From: an uncultured Gemmatimonadales bacterium | GTDB taxonomy: Bacteria; Gemmatimonadota; Gemmatimonadetes; Palauibacterales; Palauibacteraceae | Reading direction: 5' to 3' | DNA length: 64,000 nt | NCBI GenBank assembly: GCA_947259585.1 | Contig: CAMYMV010000001.1 | Span: forward strand, 84,135 to 148,134 | In this document: piece after piece, positions 8,342 through 18,019 of the stretch | Layout of the letters: each line of letters opens with the position of its first letter | Position numbering within the stretch: the stretch's first letter is position 1 | Translations under genes and position numbers: made by a program | Notes under the pieces: generated by a model | What the model was told of the DNA's origin: nothing | The model's database searches: none | What the model saw: the letters and a program-made list of their open reading frames with translations, nothing else

Positions 8342-9367
8342 TCAGCTCTTGATGCAGCGAACCCACCGCCCAGGCGATCGCTCCCCCAACAAGGGGATGG
8401 CGAGAGAACAATCATCGTCTCGCTCCGGATGGCGGCAGCGACCGAGGTACGGGCAGCCCTCCGGCAGCTCGGAGGGATCCGAACCCTCCGGCAGCTCGGG
8501 CTCCCTCCTCTTCTCCGAAGGCGGCCACGGACGGGGCACCGCGGCGAGTAGCGAGCGCGTGTATGGGTGCAGCGGCTCGTGATAGAGAGCGGCGGCTTCC
8601 GACGCCTCTACTATCCGCCCCGCGTACATCACGGCGACCCGATCGGCGACCTGTCGAACGACCGCCAGGTCGTGCGCGATAAAGAGATAGGAGAGACCGA
8701 GCCGCTCCTGAAGATCCGCCAGGAGATTCAGGACCTGTGCCTGGATCGAGACGTCCAGGGCGGACACCGGCTCGTCCGCCACGATGACATCGGGCTCGAC
8801 GGCCAGCGCTCTGGCGATCCCGATCCGCTGTCGCTGGCCGCCGGAGAACTCGTGCGGGTACCGCTCCGCCGCTTCCGGGCCCAGCCCCACGAGGCCGAGG
8901 AGCTCGGTGATGCGCCGCTCCCGTTCCTCGCCTGCCGCGAGCGCGTGGACGGACAGAACTTCGCCCAGCATGCCGCCGACCGTCATCCGGGGATTCAGGG
9001 ATCCGAACGGATCCTGAAAGACGAGCTGAACCCGGCGCCGAAACTCCAGAAGCTCGGGGCGCGACATGGACCCGAGGTCGCGTCCCCGGTAGCGGACCGT
9101 CCCCGAGGTCGGCGGCTCGAGACCGATCAGCAGCCTCGCCGTCGTGCTCTTTCCGCAGCCGGATTCCCCGACGAGCGCCAGGCTCTCGTGTCTCAGGATC
9201 CTGAGGGAGACCTCCTCCACCGCTAGCGTTTTTCGCTCCACTCCCCAAGGACCTCTCGAAGCGTAGTGCCGGGCGAGTCCTTTCGCCTCCAGGAGAACCT
9301 CGGCGTTTCCCGAGGTCTCTTGGTTCACCTCGGACGCGGCGCGGACGCCCACGGGCTCGTCGATCAC
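8342..9367 (-). CDS. oppF: Peptide ABC transporter ATP-binding protein (OppF/DppF type)
   Basis: One of the two cytoplasmic ATPases that drive the oligo/dipeptide importer. The 341-residue protein has Walker [10 protein letters not shown], signature FSGGQRQRIGIARAL, Walker B VIVADEPVSALD and a switch histidine in FIAHDLAVV. The carboxy-terminal OppD/F extension contains a cysteine cluster (CPYLGRCRHPERDDDC), as often seen in this subfamily. The GTG start overlaps the oppD stop as GTGA, so translation is probably coupled. It is the last gene of a six-gene operon, and no clear terminator was found behind it. Substrate range is set by the binding proteins upstream, not by this subunit. Confidence 0.94.
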   Translation of the reverse strand: MIDEPVGVRAASEVNQETSGNAEVLLEAKGLARHYASRGPWGVERKTLAVEEVSLRILRHESLALVGESGCGKSTTARLLIGLEPPTSGTVRYRGRDLGSMSRPELLEFRRRVQLVFQDPFGSLNPRMTVGGMLGEVLSVHALAAGEERERRITELLGLVGLGPEAAERYPHEFSGGQRQRIGIARALAVEPDVIVADEPVSALDVSIQAQVLNLLADLQERLGLSYLFIAHDLAVVRQVADRVAVMYAGRIVEASEAAALYHEPLHPYTRSLLAAVPRPWPPSEKRREPELPEGSDPSELPEGCPYLGRCRHPERDDDCSLAIPLLGERSPGRWVRCIKS

Positions 9368-10434
9368 GACTCGCCGCCTTCCCGCCGACCGTCGGGCGAC
9401 CTCGTCCCGAAGCCGTAGCCGCTTCTCCGCCGCTCAGGCTCGTCGGCCAGCCAACAGCGCGCGGCACTCTGCTCGGCCGGGCCGTAACGCGTGAGATCGG
9501 GGACGTCCCGGCAACGGCTCCAGGCGTAGGGGCAGCGGGGCCTGAACCGGCAGCCGGTCGGCCACGCGGTCGCGCGTGGCACGTTGCCCGGGATCTCGGC
9601 GAGTCGCTCACGCCGCTCCTCGAGATCCGGAATGGCCTGCAACAAGCCCTCGGTGTACGGGTGCTGCGGATCACGGAAGAGCGCCTCCACGGAGGACTCC
9701 TCCACGATCTGGCCGGCGTACATGACCAGCACCCTGTCGGCCACCTGAGCGACGACACCGAGATCGTGGGTGATCAGCAGAACCGCCGTCCCCATCTCCT
9801 CCTGCAGAGAGGCCAGCAGCTCGAGGATTTGTCTCTGTACCGTAACGTCCAACGCCGTCGTGGGCTCGTCGGCGATCAGGAGCGACGGCCTGGTGGAGAG
9901 GGCCATGGCGATCATCACCCGCTGCCTCATGCCGCCGGAGAGTTGGTGCGGGTAGTAGCCGTAGCGCTGTTCCGGATCGGGGATGCCGACTCGATCCAGC
10001 CATTCGATCGCCACGCGTCTGGCGGCGACCGCATCACGCTCTCCCGGGCCGGTAGACATGGCCTCGTGCTCTCGGATGGCCTCCGAGACCTGCTGGCCGA
10101 TCGGGAAGACCGGGTTCAAGCTGGTCATCGGCTCCTGGAAGATCATCGAGATCTCGCCGCCCCGGACCTCGCGGAGCCTCGAATCGGCGGCCGAAGTGAG
10201 CTCTTCTCCACGGAGCCGCACGCTCGAGCCTGCCAGGAGGCGGCCCGGTGGCTCGGGCAGAAGCCGAAGGATCGACAGGGCCGTCACGGACTTCCCACAG
10301 CCGGACTCGCCGACCAGGGCCACCGTTTCCCCCTCCCGCACATCGAACGAGATCCCGTCGACGGCCCGGGCCTCGCCCAGATCGGTCGCGAAGTACGTCC
10401 GCAGATCCAGAATCTGGAGCAACGGCGAAGCCAT
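9364..10434 (-). CDS. oppD: Peptide ABC transporter ATP-binding protein (OppD/DppD type)
   Basis: Second ATPase of the importer, 356 residues from the ATG at 10434. It shows Walker [13 protein letters not shown]-loop [12 protein letters not shown], signature [16 protein letters not shown], Walker [15 protein letters not shown] and the H-loop [10 protein letters not shown]. The carboxy-terminal cysteine-bearing extension ([14 protein letters not shown]) is characteristic of OppD/DppD. The start codon shares one base with the oppC stop (TAATG), and the gene overlaps oppF by four bases. With OppF it would form a heterodimeric ATPase beneath the OppB-OppC channel. Confidence 0.94.
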   Translation of the reverse strand: MASPLLQILDLRTYFATDLGEARAVDGISFDVREGETVALVGESGCGKSVTALSILRLLPEPPGRLLAGSSVRLRGEELTSAADSRLREVRGGEISMIFQEPMTSLNPVFPIGQQVSEAIREHEAMSTGPGERDAVAARRVAIEWLDRVGIPDPEQRYGYYPHQLSGGMRQRVMIAMALSTRPSLLIADEPTTALDVTVQRQILELLASLQEEMGTAVLLITHDLGVVAQVADRVLVMYAGQIVEESSVEALFRDPQHPYTEGLLQAIPDLEERRERLAEIPGNVPRATAWPTGCRFRPRCPYAWSRCRDVPDLTRYGPAEQSAARCWLADEPERRRSGYGFGTRSPDGRREGGES

Positions 10435-11297
10435 TACGCGACCCTCCTCGGATCGAGCGCATCGCGCAGTCCGTCTCCGACGAGGTTGAATGCCATCACC
10501 GTGAAGACGATCGCCAGCCCCGGGAAGGTCGTGATCCACCAGGCATCGAGCATCGCATCTCGGCCGGACGCGACCATGTTCCCCCAACTGGCCGTCGGCG
10601 GCTGCACGCCGAGGCCGAGGAAGCTCAGCGCCGCCTCCGCAAGGATGGTGTTTCCGATGCCGAGGGTGGCCGCCACGATCACCGGGGTGAGGACGTTGGG
10701 CAGCACGTGCCGAGCCAGGATGCGGGTTCGACCGAACCCGAGCACCCGCGCCGCCGTGACGAACTCCATCTCGCGAACCGTGAGCACCTGCCCGCGGACG
10801 ATCCGGGATACCCCCATCCATCCCGTGAGTCCGAGGACCAGCGTCACGAGCGCGATCGAAGGCTGGAAGAGGGCGACGAGCACCACGAGCAGCACCAGAC
10901 GTGGGAAGCTGAGCAGCAGGTCCACGCCCCGCATCAGCACGGTGTCGAGTCGGCCGCCGAAGAAGCCGGCGACAGCTCCGATCGCGGTGCCCAGCGTGAT
11001 CGCGATCAGGATGGCCAGGAAGCCGATGGACAGGCTGATGCGGGCTCCGTACAGCACGCGGCTGAAGATGTCGCGACCGAAGCGGTCCGTACCCATCGGG
11101 TGCGAGGCCGAGGGCGCCTGGTACCGGGTGGCCACGATATCCGTCTGAGCGTCCGGGTCGTAAGGGGCGAGCGCCGGAGCCAGGAGTGCGGTTCCGGTGA
11201 GGAGCACGATCAACGCGAGACCCAGGATCGCCTGCCGATGCCTTCTGAAGCGTCGCCAGGTCTCACGACCCCTCTCTCTCCGCGCTAGGCTCAACAC
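10434..11297 (-). CDS. oppC: Peptide ABC transporter permease (OppC/DppC type)
   Basis: Inner-membrane permease subunit, 287 residues from the GTG at 11297, five bases after the oppB stop. It has an amino-terminal membrane segment (AILGLALIVLLTGTALLAPALA), the periplasmic HPMGTDRFGRDIFSRVLYG motif typical of OppC/DppC, then about five membrane helices of the BPD_transp_1 domain. The cytoplasmic EAA-type loop (EFVTAARVLGFGRTRI) docks on the ATPase. It pairs with the preceding OppB. Any longer reading would run through oppB and is not credible. Confidence 0.93.
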   Translation of the reverse strand: MLSLARRERGRETWRRFRRHRQAILGLALIVLLTGTALLAPALAPYDPDAQTDIVATRYQAPSASHPMGTDRFGRDIFSRVLYGARISLSIGFLAILIAITLGTAIGAVAGFFGGRLDTVLMRGVDLLLSFPRLVLLVVLVALFQPSIALVTLVLGLTGWMGVSRIVRGQVLTVREMEFVTAARVLGFGRTRILARHVLPNVLTPVIVAATLGIGNTILAEAALSFLGLGVQPPTASWGNMVASGRDAMLDAWWITTFPGLAIVFTVMAFNLVGDGLRDALDPRRVA

Positions 11298-11302
11298 GCT
11301 TC

Positions 11303-12280
11303 TCAGTCCGTCCGGATGCGGGGGTCGATCACGGCGTAGAGCATGTCGGCAAGCAGGTTCGCTCCGAGCACGAGGACGCCGAACAGGAAGCTGGCCGCCA
11401 TGACGACCGGGTAGTCTCGGGCGAGGATCGCGTTGTACAGCGCGCGGCCCATCCCCGGCCAGGAGAAGACCACTTCGATGACGACCGAGCCGCCGAACAG
11501 AAGGGGAAGGTAGAGGCCCAGCAGGCTCACGATCGGGATCAGCGCGTTCCGCAGGGCATGCTTGAGGATCACGCGTCGCTCCGAGAGACCCTTGGCCCGC
11601 GCCGTTCTGATGTAGTCCTGGTTGATCACCTCGAGCAGCGACCCGCGCATGTAACGGGCGACGCCCGCGGCCGACGCGATGCCGAGGGCGAACGAGGGCA
11701 GCACGAGGTGTCGAACCCGGTCGACGATGCGCTCGATGGGCCCCATGAACTCGTAGTCGATCGATGTCACGCCCGATATCGGCAGGCGAAGAAACTCGGG
11801 CATGGCCGGTGATGAGAAGGCCAGGATCAGCATCAGGCCGAGCCAGAAGCCCGGCATCGAGTATACGAAGAGCGAGACGAACGTCGTGACGTTGTCGAGG
11901 GCGGAGTACTGCCTGACGGCCTGTACGGCACCGACCGCACAGCCGACGACGAAGATCAGGACGAGCGAGACGGCGCTGAGCAGCAGCGTGTTGGGAAGGG
12001 CGTCCCGGATGACGTCCGCCACGGGCCGGTGCTGGCTGAACGAGTAGCCGAAGTCGCCCGTGAAGAAGGAGCGCAGCCAACGCAGGTACTGCTCGTGTAG
12101 CGGCCGGTCCAGCCCGAGGTTCTCGCGCATCCGGTCGATGATCTCGGGACTGACGTTTGGGTTGAAGTACGCGGTGGCCGGGTCGCCCGGCGCCAGGTGG
12201 AGAAGCAGGAAGATGAGCGTGACGATGCCGATGAGGATCGGTACCGCTTCGAGAAGGCGTCGAGCTGCGTAGCGGATCAA
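11303..12280 (-). CDS. oppB: Peptide ABC transporter permease (OppB/DppB type)
   Basis: Inner-membrane permease partner of OppC, about 325 residues with the usual first helix (AVPILIGIVTLIFLLLHLAPGD), a periplasmic loop, and the BPD_transp_1 core including the loop YIRTARAKGLSERRV and the helix FGGSVVIEVVFSWPG. The start is uncertain. TTG at 12280 overlaps the stop of the preceding binding-protein gene as TTGA, matching other couplings in this operon. GTG codons at 12295 and 12298 are alternatives that add five or six residues. None has a strong Shine-Dalgarno sequence, which favours coupling to upstream translation. Confidence 0.92.
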   Translation of the reverse strand: MIRYAARRLLEAVPILIGIVTLIFLLLHLAPGDPATAYFNPNVSPEIIDRMRENLGLDRPLHEQYLRWLRSFFTGDFGYSFSQHRPVADVIRDALPNTLLLSAVSLVLIFVVGCAVGAVQAVRQYSALDNVTTFVSLFVYSMPGFWLGLMLILAFSSPAMPEFLRLPISGVTSIDYEFMGPIERIVDRVRHLVLPSFALGIASAAGVARYMRGSLLEVINQDYIRTARAKGLSERRVILKHALRNALIPIVSLLGLYLPLLFGGSVVIEVVFSWPGMGRALYNAILARDYPVVMAASFLFGVLVLGANLLADMLYAVIDPRIRTD

Positions 12281-13899
12281 GGCTGGAAGAGCCACCACGA
12301 CCGAACGTCCGCGAGCTCCCCGCGAAAGTCGGGACTCGCGCCTCGCAGCCGACGGCGCAGGGCGTCGGCCCGCTTCTCCACGTAGAGGAAGGTGAACGGC
12401 TGATCGGCGGCGAGCATCGTGTTGTACCGGCGGATCAGCCCCTCCTGCGCGGAGCGGTCCGTGGCCCTGGGGATCGAGTCCATCACCGCGTCCAACTCGG
12501 GGTTGCAGTAGCTGGTGAACTGGAGCGGCTTCCCGATCCGGTCGCAGGCCCACTGGTCACGCTCGTCCAGCACCAGACCCTGTGTCCAGCTGAGGAGGAA
12601 GGCGTCGTAGCGCCGCTCCGGGCTCGTCACGTCCGCGATCACGGTCTGATGCTCGCGAATACGCGGCCGTGCCTCGACGCCGACCTGCGCCAGGTAGCGT
12701 TGGACGAGCTCGGCGATGGATCCTCTCTCCCGACTCTCGTTGGTGGAGATGTCGAAGCTGAACCGAACCCCGTCGCGCTCCCTGACGCCGTCTCCATCCG
12801 TGTCCCGCCATCCGGCGCTCTCGAGGATCGCGGCCGCGGAGTCCGGCGAATGGCCCAGCGGCTGCCAGGCGGAATCGTACGCCCAGTGCCAGGCCCCGAC
12901 CGGACCGGCGGCGGGAGTGGCGAGGCCGTGCCTCACGACCTCCACGATCTCCGAGCGGTCGATCGCCATGGTCAGGGCCCGCCTGACGCCCGCGCTCTCG
13001 AAGAACGGCCGCATCGAATTCCAGGCGATGAAGGAGTAGTTCGGGAAGGGATAGGCGACGAGCCTGAGATCGGGATCCGCTTCGATTCGGTCCACGAAGA
13101 CGGGAGCGACCCGCACGTACATGTCCACGCCACCACTCCGAAGCTCCGCGAAGAGAGTGGTCTCGTTGGGCACGACCCGGTAGACGAGACGGTCGAGGTA
13201 CGGTCGCCCTCCGAGCTCGGCGGGGAAGTCGGGGTTCGCCTCGAAGATCCAACGATCCCCGGGCAGGTGCTCCACGAACCGGAACGGGCCGTTTCCGACC
13301 GGCTCGCTCGTGCCGAACGGGTGCGTGGCCAGATCCTCCGGAGCCGTGCCCGCCAGGATGTGCCTGGGCATGATCGGGAGTGCCGTCCACCCGTGAAGGA
13401 GATCGGCGTGGGGCCGCAGAGTGAAGCGTATCGTGTGCGGCCCGAGGACCTCGGCCGACTCCCACGCGTCGAAAGAGGAGCGGTTCGGATACGGAACTGC
13501 CGGATCCTTCACCCGGTCGAAGGTGAACGCGACGTCGTAGGCCGTGGTGGGCGTGCCGTCATGCCAGAAGACGTCGTCGCGCAGCTCGAAGACCACCTCG
13601 TTGCTGTCCGGACTCACCGTCCACGAGCGCGCCAGATACGGCTCGGACCGCAGCTCGTCGTCGTTGCGGAGAAGCGTCATGAACAGCACATACGCCTGGA
13701 ACTGGTCGGTCATGTAGTCCCGGGAAAAGAACGCGTTCATGGTCTGGATCTCGCCCATGCCCGCGACCACCGCGGTGCCTCCGTAGCGCTCGGCCGCCGG
13801 GACGGCCGCCGGATCCGGCTCTGCGACGGGAGGCTCTCCGGCGCAGGCGCATGCCACCAGCGGGGCCGCTATCAGCGAGGAATACCGGGGCCACCTCAC
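12277..13899 (-). CDS. Peptide ABC transporter substrate-binding lipoprotein (SBP family 5), copy 1
   Basis: Cluster-C substrate-binding protein for oligo/dipeptides or related solutes, anchored as a lipoprotein. The 540-residue sequence starts with a short leader ending in the lipobox LVAC, then the SBP_bac_5 domain: GTAVVAGMGEIQTMNAFFS, LARSWTVSPDSNEVVFELRD, DVFWHDGTPTTAYDVAFTF. The GTG start has a GAGGAGG Shine-Dalgarno sequence and overlaps the stop of the second binding protein as GTGA. Having two different SBPs in front of one permease set suggests two substrate spectra, or a main and an accessory receptor. The two proteins share layout but differ widely in sequence. Confidence 0.93.
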   Translation of the reverse strand: MRWPRYSSLIAAPLVACACAGEPPVAEPDPAAVPAAERYGGTAVVAGMGEIQTMNAFFSRDYMTDQFQAYVLFMTLLRNDDELRSEPYLARSWTVSPDSNEVVFELRDDVFWHDGTPTTAYDVAFTFDRVKDPAVPYPNRSSFDAWESAEVLGPHTIRFTLRPHADLLHGWTALPIMPRHILAGTAPEDLATHPFGTSEPVGNGPFRFVEHLPGDRWIFEANPDFPAELGGRPYLDRLVYRVVPNETTLFAELRSGGVDMYVRVAPVFVDRIEADPDLRLVAYPFPNYSFIAWNSMRPFFESAGVRRALTMAIDRSEIVEVVRHGLATPAAGPVGAWHWAYDSAWQPLGHSPDSAAAILESAGWRDTDGDGVRERDGVRFSFDISTNESRERGSIAELVQRYLAQVGVEARPRIREHQTVIADVTSPERRYDAFLLSWTQGLVLDERDQWACDRIGKPLQFTSYCNPELDAVMDSIPRATDRSAQEGLIRRYNTMLAADQPFTFLYVEKRADALRRRLRGASPDFRGELADVRSWWLFQP

Positions 13900-15620
13900 G
13901 GCGCCTCCTCTCTATCGGTCGAGGCCCAACGCCAGCGCGGCAGGGTCACCAGCTCCCCGCGAGCGTCCATCCGAACGCCCTCGAGGCCGGCACGCAGACC
14001 GGCGAGGTCCTCGTTCCAGAACAGGAACGTGATCGGCTGGTCGCGCTGGAGAATCCGGGCGAACTCCGCCCACACTTCACGTGCCTCCGATTCCTCGGCC
14101 AGGGTGACACCGAGGTCCATGAGGCTGTCCGCCACCGGGTTGGCGTAGGAGCTCCTGTTGGCACTGCCGTCGCGCGCCGCCTGCGAGCTGTGGAAGAGAG
14201 GCCGGGGATCGACCCGGAAGTTGTCCAGCACCCAGTTCGTGAGGACGGCGTCGAAGTCGCGCGCGCGATGGCGGCCCAGAACCGTCTGCCACTCGAGTAG
14301 CTGTGGCTGGACGAGAACGCCCACCCGAGCCAGCTGCGCCTGGACGATCTGCGCCAAGTCGGCCAGCACCGGACTCGTACCCACCGTTAGCAAGGTAAAC
14401 TCCAGCGGCCTCCCGCCGCGCTCGCGGCCGCCGTCCCCGTCGGAATCGCGCCACCCGAGCGCCTCCAGGATCGCGGCCGCCGAATCAGGCGCGTAGGGAA
14501 GCGGCTCCAGTCCCGGCGCGAGCGGATGCCACGGCGGGATGGGACCGCTCGCAGGGCTGCCGCGACCCCCCAAAACAGCCTCCCGGAGCTCTCGCCTGTC
14601 GAGCGCCAGGGCGAGCGCCGTCCGCATCTCGGCGCTATCGAATGGTTCCTGTCGAGTGTTCCAGCCGATGTACGTGAACATGCGCCACGGGAAGGCGACG
14701 ACGCCGGCCCCCTCCGCATTCTCCACACGCTCCACCTCGCTCGGCCCGATCGTACCGTATACGTCCACCTCTCCGCGGATGAATTCGGAAAGCAGGGTCG
14801 TCCGCTCGGGCACGATCCGGTAGAGCACCCGCCCGATCGCGGGCGGACCGCCGAGCGAGGGGGCGAACGCCTCGTTCTCCTCGAAGACGAGCTGCTCTCC
14901 CGCCTGCCACCGGACCAGCCGGTAGGGGCCGCTTCCCACGGGAGAGCGCCCGAAGGGATGGCGGCTCATCTCCTCGGGCGGGACGTCCTCCAGCAGATGC
15001 CGGGGGACGGGCGGCCAGTAGAAGCTCTCGAGCGGTTGCGATCCGAGGGACGCGAGGGTGAACCGGACGCGGTGCTGGTCGAGCACCTCGGCGTCCGTGA
15101 CATCGGCGAGGTAGACGGCTCCGAGTGGCGATCCGGACCTCTCGTCCTTCGCCATGTCGAAGGTGAACTTGACGTCGTGAGCCGTCACCGGCTCGCCGTC
15201 GTGCCAGCGAACATCGTCCCGGAGGGTGAAGACGACAGACTTCCCCTCGAACTCCCAGCTCTCGGCAAGCCAGGGACGGACCCTGTAGGTCGAGTCGTAG
15301 GCAACGAGAGGCGTGTAGAGGAGGTGGTAGATGAGGTCGTTGGCGTTCTGGTCGGTGCTGACCAGTGGGTTCAGGGTCTGGAGGTCGGCCGTGTAACCCA
15401 GGATGAGCGGAGCGGCTCCCTCATCGCGTCCACCTCCGCCTCCGCAGGCGACCCAACCCGTGGACGCCAGCGAAAGCAGGGTCAGCGCCCGGCGCACCCG
15501 CCAGGCGGACCACCCCGGACGAGCTAGCGTGTCCTGCGCGACGATGCGCCGCGTCGGGGAGACGATCCGGTCAGCACTCCGGCCTTTCCGCACGACGGCA
15601 AAGTAGGCGTGCGGCCGCAT
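13896..15620 (-). CDS. Peptide ABC transporter substrate-binding lipoprotein (SBP family 5), copy 2
   Basis: First gene of the peptide-importer operon, also an SBP_bac_5 lipoprotein. Motifs include LNPLVSTDQNANDLIYHLLY, WHDGEPVTAHDVKFTFD and PWLAESWEF. Read from the ATG at 15620, the hydrophobic leader and lipobox (WVAC followed by a glycine run) begin only after about 40 polar residues. GTG at 15497 would give a normal lipoprotein leader and may be the true start. The gene follows lipM with a 72-bp gap, so the importer could be transcribed with or separately from the gcv cluster. Copy 1 follows with a four-base overlap. Confidence 0.9.
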   Translation of the reverse strand: MRPHAYFAVVRKGRSADRIVSPTRRIVAQDTLARPGWSAWRVRRALTLLSLASTGWVACGGGGGRDEGAAPLILGYTADLQTLNPLVSTDQNANDLIYHLLYTPLVAYDSTYRVRPWLAESWEFEGKSVVFTLRDDVRWHDGEPVTAHDVKFTFDMAKDERSGSPLGAVYLADVTDAEVLDQHRVRFTLASLGSQPLESFYWPPVPRHLLEDVPPEEMSRHPFGRSPVGSGPYRLVRWQAGEQLVFEENEAFAPSLGGPPAIGRVLYRIVPERTTLLSEFIRGEVDVYGTIGPSEVERVENAEGAGVVAFPWRMFTYIGWNTRQEPFDSAEMRTALALALDRRELREAVLGGRGSPASGPIPPWHPLAPGLEPLPYAPDSAAAILEALGWRDSDGDGGRERGGRPLEFTLLTVGTSPVLADLAQIVQAQLARVGVLVQPQLLEWQTVLGRHRARDFDAVLTNWVLDNFRVDPRPLFHSSQAARDGSANRSSYANPVADSLMDLGVTLAEESEAREVWAEFARILQRDQPITFLFWNEDLAGLRAGLEGVRMDARGELVTLPRWRWASTDREEAP

Positions 15621-15692
15621 GGCGGGAAGCTGGCGCCTCCTCCCGAGAATCGCGGCTGCGCCGCATTTGCCGGAGCTGCCTGGGAGAGGTGA

Positions 15693-16499
15693 TCAGCGGC
15701 GCCAGGTCCATCCCGGATCCAGGTAGCGGGCCTCCAGGGACCGCGCCGCCCGCCGTTCCAAGAGATCGGGCTCGCCTGGCTCGAGCCGGACCTCGAACTC
15801 CTCGGCAAAGCCGGCCGCAAGGGCGCTCAGCATCTCCTCCGAGGGCGGCACCCGGCCGAGGAGCTCGGAAATCGAGCAGGCGCCGGAAGGAAGCGGCTCC
15901 CCCGGCGGCGGCATCAGGAGCAGCGCATCGACCTGAGGCTGATCGTCGTGAATCAGGATCGAGCCGTGCTGCAGAAGCGCTCCTTCGACTCGCCATTGAG
16001 CGCTTCCGACGAGCTTTCTTCCGCCGCTGGTCAGCTCGCCCGGAAGCGGGTCCCGGAAACAGGCTCGGGCTGGCGGAAGTGGCGCGGCGTTCGTGCCGCC
16101 ACTCCGCGTCTCGGCGGAGGCCACCGAATCCAGCGGGACGCCCACCTCGGCGAGCCCTCGAGCGAGCCCTCGGTTGATGCGGCGGTAGCACTCCCGCAAC
16201 CCGCCCCACAGGCCTGCCGGCGCGGTCACGCTGTAGGTGATCTCCCGCCGGTGAAGCACGGCGCGACCGCCCGTGGGTCGACGCACGACATCGATGCCTC
16301 GACCTTTCGCCGCCTCCGGATCGTATCGTCCGCGCGCCACCTGATTCCGGCCGAACGACAGGCAGGGGGGGCTCCAGCCGTAGAATCGGAGCGTGACCAC
16401 GCCCTGTCTGGCGGAGGCCATCAAGGCCTCGTCCAGCGCCATGTTCCAGGGTCCGGAAGATGGTGGACTCGAGAGGTGACGAACGGAATCGGTGGGCAT
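15693..16499 (-). CDS. lipM: Octanoyltransferase/lipoate ligase family protein, LipM-like
   Basis: Transfers an octanoyl or lipoyl group to lipoyl-domain lysines. The 268-residue BPL_LplA_LipB fold shows RFYGWSPPCLSFGRNQ and RRPTGGRAVLH, the acyl-binding loop of LplA/LipM enzymes. A cysteine in ARACF (Cys147), followed by GGRKLVGSAQWR (Lys about 161), matches the acyl-thioester cysteine and conserved lysine of Bacillus LipM. That favours octanoyltransferase over ATP-dependent LplA. It lies last in the gcv cluster, 32 bp after gcvPB, so the GcvH lipoyl domain encoded upstream is the obvious acceptor. The E2 subunit encoded near 52 kb is another candidate. LplA activity cannot be excluded from sequence alone. 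Confidence 0.85.
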   Translation of the reverse strand: MPTDSVRHLSSPPSSGPWNMALDEALMASARQGVVTLRFYGWSPPCLSFGRNQVARGRYDPEAAKGRGIDVVRRPTGGRAVLHRREITYSVTAPAGLWGGLRECYRRINRGLARGLAEVGVPLDSVASAETRSGGTNAAPLPPARACFRDPLPGELTSGGRKLVGSAQWRVEGALLQHGSILIHDDQPQVDALLLMPPPGEPLPSGACSISELLGRVPPSEEMLSALAAGFAEEFEVRLEPGEPDLLERRAARSLEARYLDPGWTWRR

Positions 16500-16531
16500 C
16501 TCTGCGGGAGCGGGAGCGGCTGCGCCTCGCG

Positions 16532-18019
16532 CTATCCCTCTGGGAAGTTCCAGCGGACGTCGAGCTCGCGTCCGGCTCGTCCCTCGTCCAGGCGGCGGAC
16601 GGGCGTCGCGTGCGGCGCGCCGGTCACGAGCTCCGGGTCGCTCTCCGCCTCGGCGGCGATCGAAAGGAGGGCGTCGGCGTACCGGTCGAGCTCCTCCTTC
16701 GTCTCCGTCTCCGTGGGCTCCGTCATCAGCGCCTCGGCCACGATCAGCGGGAAGTAGACCGTCGGCGCGTGGAAGCCGTAGTCGAGGAGCCGCTTGGCGA
16801 CGTCCAGCGTCTTCACGCCCGTCTGCTTCTTGAGCTCGGTGCCGCTGAACACGGACTCGTGCATTCCGCGTCCGTAGGGAAGCGGGAAGCGGCTCTCGAG
16901 CCGCGCGCTCAGGTAGGCGTTGTTCAGGACCGCCGCTTCCGCCATCTCGCGAAGGCCGCTCTGGCCGAGCATCCGGATGTAGGTGTACGCCCTGACCAGC
17001 ACGCCGAAGTTGCCGTAGAAGCCGTGGATCCTTCCGATCGACTGGGGGCGATCCCAGTCCAGGGAGAGAACACCGTCGTCCGACTTCACGGTCGGCAGGG
17101 GAAGGAACGGCTCCAGATGCGACATCACCGCGACCGGCCCGGCCCCCGGTCCTCCACCGCCATGCGGGGTGCTGAACGTCTTGTGGAGGTTGAAGTGGAC
17201 GATGTCGTAGCCCATGTCGCCCGGACGGGCGACGCCGGTGAGGGCGTTCAGGTTCGCTCCGTCCATGTACATCAGCCCGCCGGCCTCGTGCACCAGCTCG
17301 CTGATCTCCAGGATCGCCGACTCGAAGACCCCCAGCGTGTTCGGGTTCGTGAGCATAAGCCCGGCGACCCGATCGTCCAGCGCCTCGCGCAGGGCCTTCA
17401 CCGAAAGGCGGCCGGCCTCGTTGGACTTGAGTTCGGAGACCTCGAAGCCGGCGAGCGCCACCGTGGCGGGATTGGTCCCGTGCGCCGAATCCGGTATGAG
17501 AACCCGCCTGCGCTGGACGTCGCCCCGCGACTGATGGTAGGCGCGCATGAGAAGCACGCCGGTGAGCTCACCCTGCGCCCCGGCGGCGGGCTGGAGGGTG
17601 ACGGCGTCCATGCCGGCGATCTCGCCGAGCATCTCCCCCAGCTCGTGCATGAGCCCGAGCGCCCCCTGAACGGCCTCGGCCGGAGTGAACGGATGCAGGC
17701 CGGCAAAGCCGCCGAGGCGCGCCATCTGCTCGTTGACCTTCGGGTTGTACTTCATCGTGCAGGAGCCGAGCGGGTAGAGGGCGCGGTCGACGTGGTGGTT
17801 CTTGAGCGAGATCTCCGTGTAGTGACGGACCGCCTCGTGCTCGGGCACCTCCGGCAGACGCGGCGGCGAGGCCCGGAGGTGGCGGGCCGGTATGAGCTCC
17901 TCCAACGGCCGTGTCGGCACGTCCGGTCGCGGCACGGAGGTCCCCGAACGGCCGGGCCGGGAGCGCTCGAAGATCGTCGGCGTCGTCGGGCCCAGGAACG
18001 GGAAGGGGGTCTGGCTCAA
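16532..18019 (-). CDS. gcvPB: Glycine dehydrogenase (decarboxylating) subunit 2
   Basis: PLP-dependent half of the split P-protein of the glycine cleavage system. It decarboxylates glycine and passes aminomethyl to lipoyl-GcvH. The 495-residue sequence shows ALYPLGSCTMKYNPK, LQPAAGAQGELTG, DSAHGTNPATVALAGF and the PLP lysine in HFNLHKTFSTPHGGGGPG (about residue 280). The only sensible start is TTG at 18019, overlapping the UPF0173 stop as TTGA; no ATG or GTG fits the family length. The subunit needs GcvPA, encoded two genes upstream in the same operon. Transfer to tetrahydrofolate needs GcvT, which is absent from the window. Confidence 0.95.
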   Translation of the reverse strand: MSQTPFPFLGPTTPTIFERSRPGRSGTSVPRPDVPTRPLEELIPARHLRASPPRLPEVPEHEAVRHYTEISLKNHHVDRALYPLGSCTMKYNPKVNEQMARLGGFAGLHPFTPAEAVQGALGLMHELGEMLGEIAGMDAVTLQPAAGAQGELTGVLLMRAYHQSRGDVQRRRVLIPDSAHGTNPATVALAGFEVSELKSNEAGRLSVKALREALDDRVAGLMLTNPNTLGVFESAILEISELVHEAGGLMYMDGANLNALTGVARPGDMGYDIVHFNLHKTFSTPHGGGGPGAGPVAVMSHLEPFLPLPTVKSDDGVLSLDWDRPQSIGRIHGFYGNFGVLVRAYTYIRMLGQSGLREMAEAAVLNNAYLSARLESRFPLPYGRGMHESVFSGTELKKQTGVKTLDVAKRLLDYGFHAPTVYFPLIVAEALMTEPTETETKEELDRYADALLSIAAEAESDPELVTGAPHATPVRRLDEGRAGRELDVRWNFPEG

